Assembly: GCA_002413385.1 (NCBI GenBank)
Contig: DHWW01000303.1
Location: forward strand, 1,932-9,600
From: Granulicella sp. UBA5172
Lineage (GTDB): Bacteria > Acidobacteriota > Terriglobia > Terriglobales > Acidobacteriaceae
Length of the DNA: 7,669 nt
Direction of reading: 5' to 3'
Part shown: piece by piece, positions 1 through 5,918 of the stretch
Numbering within the stretch: position 1 is the stretch's first letter
Layout: every line of letters begins with the position of its first letter
Notes under the pieces: model-generated
Told to the model about the DNA's origin: nothing
Seen by the model: only the letters and a program-made list of their open reading frames with translations
The model's database searches: none
Made by a program: the position numbers and the translations under genes

Positions 1-1044
1 GCCAGCACCCGGCGGCAGCAACTGCTGCACCTCGCGCCCATACGCCATCATCGCGAACTTATCGCCCGACCCCTGGATCACCTGCGCCAACATCGTCGTC
101 GCCGTCGTCGCCTGATCCAGCTGCGTCACGGTTAGCAGATGCGAGGCCTCACGCTCAGCGCCTGTCTCCGCAAAGTTCTCCACCCCACCCCGCCGCAACT
201 CAAACGCCGTCCGCGACAGCCTGCCCGCATCCAGCATCATCCAAACCTGCTGCGACCTCTCCACCGTAAACTGCCGCGTCACCAGCTTTCCGCGCCGCGC
301 CGTCGCTGTCCACGAAATCTTCCGCAGCTCATCGCCCGGCTGATAGTCGCGTAAGCTTTCGAACTCGCGCCCCACCCCACGCAGCCTCAATTTCCTCTTC
401 TGCATCTCGATCTGCCGCGCCCGCAATAAATAAAACTGCGTATTCTTCCGGCTATCCTCATGCGCCGGAAACACCCTCACCCGCTGCTCCGCATCCCTAT
501 CGCCAGTCGGATTCACCGGCTCGGCCACCGCCCAACGCTCCACCAGCCTGAACGCCCCGCGATACCGCAGATACACCCGCCCCATTGCAAAATCCCCACG
601 CTCGCGCGGGTAAATCGTCGCCATGCTCACCGCCTCCTCGCGCGGAAACACCTCCACCCGTTGCACTGCCGGCACCGCCACCAGCGACGGATGCAGATCA
701 TCCACCATCCGCAAATCAACAATCCCATCGGCCTCCATCCGCACCACAAGCTCCACGCGCGTCGCCCGCCCCAACTGCGGCGAATCGACAAACGTCCGCG
801 TCACAGAGAAAACCTCAGGGCTGGGAAGCCGCACCGCATCGATCACCACCAGCAACGCAATCAACCCATCCCACCCCAGCATGAAGCCGATCTCCCGCAC
901 ATGAAAAAACGCAGGCACGGCCATCACCAATCCCACCGCAAACAATCCCAGCGCCAGCGGCGTCAGCCCAAACCCCACCACCCGCCCAGCCTTCCCCAGC
1001 GGCCTCGCCGTCGCCCTCGCGGATTGTGGAATCAATGTCTGCAT
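1..1044 (-). CDS. DUF58 domain protein, 3' end outside window (partial)
   Basis: This open frame has no stop from 1044 to the window edge and gives 348 residues. An in-frame TGA at 1057-1059 lies four codons upstream, so the ATG at 1044 is close to the only possible start; its ribosome site (GAGA) is weak. Two hydrophobic helices near residues 24-46 and 54-70 anchor the N-terminus. The DUF58 signature is clear at residues 225-254: GREFESLRDYQPGD followed by RKISWTATARRGKL. A von Willebrand A-like strand follows (VWMMLDAGR, 267-275), and D272 sits where the metal-site aspartate would be, but the rest of a classic DxSxS motif is not obvious. The C-terminal part of the A-like domain is missing only because the window ends. 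DUF58 proteins are typically encoded next to MoxR ATPases, as here, and are presumed partners at the membrane. The biochemical role is unknown. Confidence 0.93.
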   Translation of the reverse strand, partial: MQTLIPQSARATARPLGKAGRVVGFGLTPLALGLFAVGLVMAVPAFFHVREIGFMLGWDGLIALLVVIDAVRLPSPEVFSVTRTFVDSPQLGRATRVELVVRMEADGIVDLRMVDDLHPSLVAVPAVQRVEVFPREEAVSMATIYPRERGDFAMGRVYLRYRGAFRLVERWAVAEPVNPTGDRDAEQRVRVFPAHEDSRKNTQFYLLRARQIEMQKRKLRLRGVGREFESLRDYQPGDELRKISWTATARRGKLVTRQFTVERSQQVWMMLDAGRLSRTAFELRRGGVENFAETGAEREASHLLTVTQLDQATTATTMLAQVIQGSGDKFAMMAYGREVQQLLPPGAG

Positions 1045-1050
1045 AAGTCT

Positions 1051-1085
1051 CAGGTTTCAGGGCCCAGGGCCCAGGGTTCAGAAGG
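1051..1085. repeat. Degenerate heptanucleotide tandem array between the MoxR and DUF58 genes
   Basis: Five 7-base units run head to tail, all beginning CAG. Two are exact CAGGGCC (1058-1064 and 1065-1071); the flanking units are CAGGTTT, CAGGGTT and CAGAAGG. The array fills half of the 71-base gap between the MoxR stop and the DUF58 start and ends seven bases from the DUF58 start codon. Its internal GGGCCC steps are self-complementary, so the transcript could fold just ahead of the DUF58 ribosome site. Whether it is regulatory or a drifting simple repeat cannot be told from one sequence. Confidence 0.6.
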
Positions 1086-1115
1086 CTTGCTGAGCTCTGA
1101 GCCCTCCGCCCTGCT

Positions 1116-2096
1116 CTACTTCGGCACCTGCGTAGCCGCCAGCACATCGCGCACCACGCGGTCCGCATCCAGCCCTTCCAACTCCGCCTCCGGCCTTAGC
1201 ACCATCCGATGCCGCAGCACCGGCAACGCCGCCTCCTTCACATCATCCGGAATCACAAAGTCCCGCTGCTCGCGCGCCGCCAGCGCCTTTGCCACCAGCA
1301 ACAAACTCGTGCTCGCACGAGGACTCGCCCCCAACGCAATCGTCGGCCACGCCCTCGTCCTGCGCACAACCGCCAGCAAATAATCAAAGATCGCCGGCTC
1401 CACTCTCACCGCGCGAATCTCCCTCCGCGCCGCGGCCAGCAGCTCAAACGGAATCGGCTCAATCACCATCTCCGACAATCCCGCGCCGTCCAGCGCCGCA
1501 TGGTGCCGCTCCAGTACCACGCGCTCATCCGCCAGCTCCGGATACTCCACCTTGATCTTCAGCAGAAACCGGTCGAGCTGCGCTTCAGGCAGAGGATACG
1601 TCCCCTCAAACTCCACCGGGTTCTGCGTCGCAAATACTGTAAAAAATTCATCCAGCACATGCCGCTCGCCATCCGCCGTCACCTGCCGTTCTTCCATCGC
1701 CTCCAGCAGCGCCGCCTGCGTTCTCGGAGGTATCCGGTTGATCTCATCGGTCAACAAAAACTGCGTGAACACCGGCCCCTGGTGGAACCCAAACTCGCCC
1801 GTCTTCGGAGAGAACACGCTCGTCCCCAGGATGTCCGCGGGCATCATATCCGGCGTTCCCGACACCCTTCGAAACTCCAGTCCCAGAAACCGTGCCAGCG
1901 TCTTCACCACCAGCGTCTTCGCCACGCCGGGCACGCCCTCAATCAGCGCATGACCGCCGCACAGCATCGTCAGCAGAGCCTGCGAGATAGCCTCCTGCTG
2001 GCCCGCAATCACGCGCCCAATCTGCTCCTGCCCTCGCACGAACAACTCATTCGCCGCCACTACGCCAACACTCTCTTCGCTCACACGCTCTCCCAT
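1116..2096 (-). CDS. MoxR-family AAA+ ATPase
   Basis: A 326-residue AAA+ ATPase with all core motifs (numbered from the ATG at 2096): Walker A GVPGVAKT at 54-61, Walker B LLTDEINR at 114-121, sensor 1 ATQNP at 156-160, the arginine-finger region QLDRF near 173-177, and sensor 2 GASPRAS near 256-262. Length and motif order are standard for MoxR proteins, which act as cytoplasmic chaperone-like ATPases that activate or insert partners, usually with a DUF58/VWA protein; that gene follows directly. An upstream in-frame ATG at 2165 would overlap the DUF4350 gene by 50 bases and add a non-conserved leader, so I prefer 2096, 19 bases after the DUF4350 stop. A GTG at 2084 with a GGGAGAG motif just before it is a credible alternative start. 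The specific substrate is unknown. Confidence 0.95.
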   Translation of the reverse strand: MGERVSEESVGVVAANELFVRGQEQIGRVIAGQQEAISQALLTMLCGGHALIEGVPGVAKTLVVKTLARFLGLEFRRVSGTPDMMPADILGTSVFSPKTGEFGFHQGPVFTQFLLTDEINRIPPRTQAALLEAMEERQVTADGERHVLDEFFTVFATQNPVEFEGTYPLPEAQLDRFLLKIKVEYPELADERVVLERHHAALDGAGLSEMVIEPIPFELLAAARREIRAVRVEPAIFDYLLAVVRRTRAWPTIALGASPRASTSLLLVAKALAAREQRDFVIPDDVKEAALPVLRHRMVLRPEAELEGLDADRVVRDVLAATQVPK

Positions 2097-2115
2097 TCCA
2101 ACTTGATTTCCGCAC

Positions 2116-3381
2116 TCAACCGCGCACTGCACGCGGCTCAAGACCAGCCCGCACCCTCTTTGCATCCTCGCTCAATGCTCGCACCAGCGCCAGCGCGCTT
2201 CCCATCGCGATCGCCTCATGCTGCGCACTCTTCGCGTCCTTCAAATGCTCACTCACTCGCGACCAGTCCCCGCCGAGCCGCACCTGCAGTGCCTCCGCAA
2301 TCGCCTCCGGCCCTTCCTCGATCGTCCCCTGCGCCACGCCCGCCTCGCGCGTCAGCACGCGCAACAGCCTGCGCTTTGCAGCCTCTGTCGCCGCGCTGGT
2401 CGCCGCCGCCTTCTCGTATAAATCGCCCATCGACACAGCAAACTCCACCGGTGAACTCCGCGGCAACGCCACCGGCTCCCGCACCGGCCCGCGTCGCCTG
2501 CTAAAGCTCACCACCAGCAGCACCAACAGCAGCGCAACCTGCAACACCAGCCAGCCCATCGGCAGCCCCTTCGCCGCATCCCACAGTGTCTTCGTCGCAC
2601 CATGCAGCGACTCATCGAACACCACCTCCCGCCCGGCATTCTGTCCGGACCCTTGGCTATCGCCCACCGTCGCCAGCAGCAGTCGCAGGTCCGCATCGTT
2701 CTTCAACTCCGCATTCTCCAGCGGCCCCGCCGACGCCCACCAAATCGCCTCACCCTTCCCCACCGGGGTCCCCGACGGGCGTTCTTTGCCCGGTGGGGTG
2801 GACACCGCATACCGCACCACCACCGCATCCGAACCGCATCTCTGCTCCACGCGATACGCCGGCCCTTCGCTCGCCCACTGTCCACCTTCGACCATCTCCA
2901 CGCTGCCCGCGCGAGCCAGCGGTCCCGGCCCCTCCGGCGTCGTCTCGCACAGTCCACCCTTCAGTATTCCCGGAGCCTTCACCGTGCCGCCAGGCAGCAG
3001 CAGAGCTCCCGAAGGCCCCGTCGCCAGCACGCGCCCACCCCGCTCCAGAAATTCCTTTACCTCCGCCGCCAACTCCTTCTGCTCCGTCGCCGCATACATC
3101 GGAGCTGCCAAAATCAGCGTCATGCGCCCCGCCTGCGCATCACTCAACCCGTCATTCAGTTCAGCGATAGGGCGGTTCCACTCCGACGTCTTTCTTCCCA
3201 ACGCAGCCAGCATCAGGTAAGCCGCCTTCGCTCCCATCGGTCCACTGTTCGTCGTCGTCGGACGAGGATCATTCTCCGCACTCTGCGGCGCCACAATACT
3301 CACGCCCACAATCAGCACCAGCAGCGCGCCGCATAAAATCAGCAGCTGCTTCCGATCGCTCACACTCGTGCTCCGGCTCAA
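2116..3381 (-). CDS. DUF4350 domain membrane protein
   Basis: A 421-residue protein. A transmembrane helix (about 12-31) is followed by a region with the DUF4350 pattern: GPMGAKAAYLMLAALGRKT at 48-66, a glutamine-amidotransferase-like strand and turn (LILAAPM, then FLERGGRVLATGPSG at 111-125), and the FDESLHG motif at 255-261. A second helix lies at about 275-293 (LVLQVALLLVLLVVSF), followed by RRRGP and a helical cytoplasmic tail. The bulk between the two helices is probably outside the membrane. The start is a TTG overlapping the DUF4129 stop (TTGA), with an excellent GGGAGG six bases upstream; a GTG at 3363 with its own GGAG is an alternative. This family usually sits between DUF4129 and MoxR genes, as here. 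No catalytic activity is established. Residues about 194-210 (STPPGKERPSGTPVGKG) look like an inserted loop coded by an inverted repeat. Confidence 0.9.
   Translation of the reverse strand: MSRSTSVSDRKQLLILCGALLVLIVGVSIVAPQSAENDPRPTTTNSGPMGAKAAYLMLAALGRKTSEWNRPIAELNDGLSDAQAGRMTLILAAPMYAATEQKELAAEVKEFLERGGRVLATGPSGALLLPGGTVKAPGILKGGLCETTPEGPGPLARAGSVEMVEGGQWASEGPAYRVEQRCGSDAVVVRYAVSTPPGKERPSGTPVGKGEAIWWASAGPLENAELKNDADLRLLLATVGDSQGSGQNAGREVVFDESLHGATKTLWDAAKGLPMGWLVLQVALLLVLLVVSFSRRRGPVREPVALPRSSPVEFAVSMGDLYEKAAATSAATEAAKRRLLRVLTREAGVAQGTIEEGPEAIAEALQVRLGGDWSRVSEHLKDAKSAQHEAIAMGSALALVRALSEDAKRVRAGLEPRAVRG
2758..2798. repeat. REP-like inverted repeat inside the DUF4350 coding sequence
   Basis: Perfect 10-base arms CCCCACCGGG (2758-2767) and CCCGGTGGGG (2789-2798) flank a 21-base middle. 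The middle and left arm hold smaller nested palindromes: CGGGGTCCCCG at 2764-2774 and CCCGACGGG at 2771-2779. The element is read in frame as a Pro/Gly/Lys-rich loop of DUF4350. Its density of palindromes is unlike the surrounding coding DNA and recalls mobile REP-type palindromes, but I cannot verify other copies. Confidence 0.55.
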
Positions 3382-4427
3382 GCCGCACCTCCCGCCGAAA
3401 GCATTCCACCGCGGCTCCGCTCGGCCCCCGCCGCACTCTCCGTCGCACTCTCCGCGAGTCCCTCATACATCGAACGCGCCTCCGCATACTCCTCCGCGCT
3501 GGCCCCGCGCAATCCATACCAGGCCAGCTCAAAGATCTGCGTCAGCCGTCGCAGCCCCTGCTCCTGTGCCGACCCCGGCTTCAACAGCCGCACATACTCG
3601 CGCGGCGTGCGAGTCGGATTATGCCGCCACGCCCGTCGCGCTTCCAGCAACACAATCGCCGCCCAATAGAGGCAATGCACCGCCTCGCGCCACTCTCTCG
3701 CTGCCGCGTGCTGCTCTGCCCGCATGGCCCAATCGTCGGCCTCGCGATCCCACGCCGAGCCCTGCAGCATTCCATCCCCCGGTGAAACCCTCAGCCGCTG
3801 CCGCGCTACATTCCGCAACAGGAAAATCACCAGCCCCGCCGCCGCTCCAACGAAGAACACCCACTCCAGCAGCGTCCCCAGCCACGGTGCAGCGACCCCC
3901 ACCTGCGCAACCCCGCTAAAGAACCGCAGCAGCCATCCCAGTCCCCAGGCCTTCAGGCGGTCCCACCACGTCGGCCCTCCGCCCACCTGAAACTCGCCCC
4001 GCGCCAGCACCGCATTCGCTTCCTTGCGTGCGCGGCGAAACTCCTGCGCCTGTCCAGCACTCGCCCCCGTGCTATTTACCTCCGTCCCACTCTCCGTTGC
4101 CAGCTCAGCGAGCTGCCCGTCTGCATCGCGCAGCAGCTCCGTCCGCTCCTCTGCCTTCGAGCTCTTCGCCTTTGTCAGGGCATCGCGCAGCCACTGCCAG
4201 TGCTGCTCAAACCCGCCCTTCGCCACATCCCCCACCCGCACATCGTCGCCAACGCTGCCCGCATTGCAAGCCGCCGCCGACCCCACACACTCCGTCACCA
4301 CTCCCTGCAGCCGCGCAACGTCCGCGCGATACTCCTCCACCGAAAGACTCTTCAGCCCTGCGTGCGCATTCTGCGTGCAACTCATCCCCAGCATCATCGC
4401 AACCAGCAGCGTCGCCGCAGAAAACAT
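3378..4427 (-). CDS. DUF4129 domain protein with signal peptide and one membrane helix
   Basis: Numbered from the ATG at 4427 the product has 349 residues. The N-terminus MFSAATLLVAMMLGMSC leading to QNAHA then G is a good Sec signal peptide with an AHA cleavage site at residues 21-23. A long helical segment follows, then a transmembrane helix at about 183-206 and the C-terminal DUF4129 domain. Its hallmark is HNPTRTPREYVRLL at 269-282, followed by LTQIFELAWYGLRG at 295-308. The topology is therefore an extracytoplasmic N-terminal part and a cytoplasmic DUF4129 domain. The function is unknown, but the family is a standing member of MoxR/DUF58 operons. In-frame ATGs at 4517 and 4553 exist. They would overlap the upstream gene and put a basic low-complexity leader, partly encoded by a tandem repeat, ahead of the signal peptide. 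A GGAG ten bases before 4427 supports the shorter form. The 3' end overlaps the DUF4350 start by four bases. Confidence 0.88.
   Translation of the reverse strand: MFSAATLLVAMMLGMSCTQNAHAGLKSLSVEEYRADVARLQGVVTECVGSAAACNAGSVGDDVRVGDVAKGGFEQHWQWLRDALTKAKSSKAEERTELLRDADGQLAELATESGTEVNSTGASAGQAQEFRRARKEANAVLARGEFQVGGGPTWWDRLKAWGLGWLLRFFSGVAQVGVAAPWLGTLLEWVFFVGAAAGLVIFLLRNVARQRLRVSPGDGMLQGSAWDREADDWAMRAEQHAAAREWREAVHCLYWAAIVLLEARRAWRHNPTRTPREYVRLLKPGSAQEQGLRRLTQIFELAWYGLRGASAEEYAEARSMYEGLAESATESAAGAERSRGGMLSAGGAA
3388..3393 (-). promoter_or_regulatory. Strong ribosome binding site deciding the TTG start of DUF4350
   Basis: GGGAGG on the minus strand lies six bases upstream of the TTG at 3381. It supports this rare start codon and coupling to the end of the DUF4129 gene, whose TGA overlaps the TTG. 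Confidence 0.7.
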
Positions 4428-4480
4428 CGCGCGCCCGCTCCGCACCCGTGGCCCCGGATGCCTCGTCCCCGACTCCTCGA

Positions 4481-4504
4481 ACAGTCTCCTGGACAGTCTC
4501 CTAG
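4481..4504. repeat. 12-base tandem duplication across the stop codon of the membrane-protein gene
   Basis: Two adjacent 12-mers, ACAGTCTCCTGG (4481-4492) and ACAGTCTCCTAG (4493-4504), differ at one base. On the minus strand each carries AGGAGA. The copy at 4493-4504 contains the TAG (4501-4503) that ends the upstream gene. If the longer DUF4129 reading frame were translated, the repeat would encode a duplicated SRRL motif. Confidence 0.75.
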
Positions 4505-5550
4505 ACCTGCCCATCATTTCCGATCGGCTCACCCGCACCACCATTCTCCACATCAGATGCCACCGGCTCCCGAACCGCCGTCATCACCGGCACCTCGCCG
4601 CCCAGCAGCATCACCAGATCGAACGCCTCCTTGCGGACCCGCTGATCGAAGTACACCAGAGACAGCCCAATCAGCGCCACCGGCGACACCAGCGTATGCG
4701 CCACAAAACTGACCGCCAGCATCATCGCCTGCGCAATCACATGCGGCTGCGCCGGAGCTCGTGCGATAAAGATCAGCATCGGCATCTGGATTGCCCCCGC
4801 CACCCAATACAACACCGCCGCAATCAGCAGCACCACGAAGATCCGTCCCTTGGCCCCCGATGTCAGCGCCTTGCTTCGCCGCATCGATGCCCGCACCGTA
4901 AGCTGCTCCACCACCGCCGCCGGTATCCCGAGCGAGTTGCGCAGATACGCAATCGCGCCATACACACCACCGCCGACAATCGCCACAAAGAGGAGTAAGC
5001 CCCCCACCCACGCCAGCGATCGAAACCCAAAACGAGGAACCAGGAACACGATCGCCGGCAACGCCACCACCGCGCCCAGCCAAACTGCGCTCCACCCCTG
5101 CCACATCGCAATCCCCAGATACCTGTACCAAACCCCGATTGTCGCCCGCAGCGAATCCCCGACCGTCGCGCCGCGCCCCAGGTACACCTCGCTCAGCGCA
5201 TGCACCGTCGCCGCCTGCGTCACCGACACCGCCAGAAAGAACAACAGCCCCCCGATCATCGTCCCGACCGACGTCCCCGTCGCTCCCGCATGAAACCCAT
5301 ACCGGCTCACCAACACATGCTGTCCCAGCAGATTGAGCGCGTTCGCTACCAACTGCACCGCGCCCGATACCGACGCGATCCCCGCAAACAACCAGAAGCG
5401 CGACCGGTAAATTGCGAACGTTCTGTCCAGCAACTCGCCCGTCGAGAGCGGTCGCATCGCATACGCCGCCGCCATCTCCGCGCCCTCACGCTCCGGCGCT
5501 CCCATGGGTGCAGCAAACATCATCGGCGACTCTCCATCCTGTGGTGTCAT
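4501..5550 (-). CDS. Polytopic membrane protein, GPDPase membrane-domain-like
   Basis: A 349-residue integral membrane protein with about six helices (near 53-75, 97-117, 148-170, 178-200, 236-260 and 271-297). It shows the pattern of proteins annotated as glycerophosphoryl diester phosphodiesterase membrane domain-containing: RPLSTGELLDRTFAIYR (33-49) before the first helix and the loop YFDQRVRKEAFDL (300-312) after the last. No phosphodiesterase catalytic domain is present, so the family name should not be read as an enzyme activity. The ATG at 5550 has AGGAG eight bases upstream (5559-5563), and it is the first gene after the divergent intergenic region, hence probably the first gene of the operon. 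The Ala/Met-rich first 30 residues are probably disordered, and M10 or M11 could be the true start. Its position before DUF4129 suggests a membrane partner of the MoxR system; this is inference from context. Confidence 0.87.
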   Translation of the reverse strand: MTPQDGESPMMFAAPMGAPEREGAEMAAAYAMRPLSTGELLDRTFAIYRSRFWLFAGIASVSGAVQLVANALNLLGQHVLVSRYGFHAGATGTSVGTMIGGLLFFLAVSVTQAATVHALSEVYLGRGATVGDSLRATIGVWYRYLGIAMWQGWSAVWLGAVVALPAIVFLVPRFGFRSLAWVGGLLLFVAIVGGGVYGAIAYLRNSLGIPAAVVEQLTVRASMRRSKALTSGAKGRIFVVLLIAAVLYWVAGAIQMPMLIFIARAPAQPHVIAQAMMLAVSFVAHTLVSPVALIGLSLVYFDQRVRKEAFDLVMLLGGEVPVMTAVREPVASDVENGGAGEPIGNDGQV

Positions 5551-5595
5551 CTCACCGTCTCCTCTGCGACCCCGGAGCTACTCTCGCCCGTGCCG

Positions 5596-5622
5596 CCCAA
5601 ATCTGCCTGCGACTGATTTGGG
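5596..5622. promoter_or_regulatory. Perfect 8-base inverted repeat ahead of the MoxR operon
   Basis: CCCAAATC (5596-5603) and GATTTGGG (5615-5622) are exact inverse complements separated by 11 bases. The element lies 45 bases upstream of the ATG at 5550 and directly downstream, on the minus strand, of a possible -10 (TATTCT). It could be an operator near the transcription start or a hairpin in the leader RNA. No U-tract follows, so a terminator is unlikely. Confidence 0.5.
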
Positions 5623-5684
5623 GAAGAATAGCACCCTCTCGCCTCCTCCCTTCAGATCCTGGCCAACAATGAAGCCAACCATCC

Positions 5685-5720
5685 ACATTCCCCTCCATAT
5701 TCCCCTCGCGATTTCCCCCG
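5685..5720. repeat. Three direct repeats phased at 12 bases
   Basis: ATTCCCCTC occurs at 5687-5695 and again at 5699-5707, followed by the related ATTTCCCCC at 5711-5719, so the copies start exactly 12 bases apart. Two exact copies and one with two changes, in a divergent promoter region, suggest a binding site for an oligomeric regulator. A short tandem duplication without function is the alternative. Confidence 0.5.
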
Positions 5721-5825
5721 AGGATCGATCTCCTTCCGCGTTGTGCTCCGCCCTTACAGCGTTGTCCCCAGAAAACAGTGTCATCAACATGATCAAAAAT
5801 TCATATTTCAAATCAAGACAGTCGC

Positions 5826-5839
5826 ACCACGCAGGTGGT
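5826..5839. promoter_or_regulatory. Short inverted repeat, possible operator of the transporter gene
   Basis: ACCAC (5826-5830) and GTGGT (5835-5839) form 5-base arms around GCAG. The element lies between the weak -35 and -10 candidates of the plus-strand unit, about 80 bases before the transporter ATG. Arms this short occur by chance, so this is tentative. Confidence 0.25.
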
Positions 5840-5918
5840 ACAAACGCTGTCGCCATCATTTCGCACGTTGACTCTATGCGACCGATCGCAATCATCATCC
5901 TTTCGTTAGAGGCAATTC

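Larger units (their letters stand above)
5551..5918. promoter_or_regulatory. Divergent intergenic region, probable promoters for both units
   Basis: These 368 bases separate two divergent start codons and hold no convincing gene. The frames that cross it lack family features. The stretch 5780-5816 is much richer in A and T than the rest of the window, as expected near promoters. A weak plus-strand candidate is AAGACA (5815-5820) with TACAAA (5839-5844), spacing 18; TTGACT at 5868-5873 has no good -10 partner. On the minus strand TATTCT (5625-5630) could be a -10 for the MoxR operon but lacks a clear -35. The transporter's ribosome site is AGAGG at 5908-5912, six bases before its ATG. Confidence 0.5.

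Noticed and set aside
460..1383. Plus-strand open frame of 307 codons over the DUF58/MoxR junction
   Set aside because: Low-complexity antisense product crossing two real minus-strand genes and the heptamer array.
1209..2504. Long plus-strand open frame of 431 codons across the MoxR and DUF4350 genes
   Set aside because: The product is Arg/His/Pro/Gln-rich without motifs, typical of antisense in GC-rich DNA; the opposite strand has intact AAA+ motifs.
4371..4427. DUF4129 protein as a lipoprotein through the cysteine in LGMSC
   Set aside because: The residue three before the cysteine is Gly instead of Leu/Val/Ile, and a clean AHA signal-peptidase I site follows a few residues later.
4501..5550. 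Calling the membrane protein a glycerophosphodiester phosphodiesterase
   Set aside because: Only the membrane-domain pattern is visible; no catalytic domain or its His/Glu motifs are present.
5578..5898. Minus-strand frame of 106 codons in the divergent intergenic region
   Set aside because: No ribosome site, no recognisable pattern, and it would run through the region where both promoters should lie.
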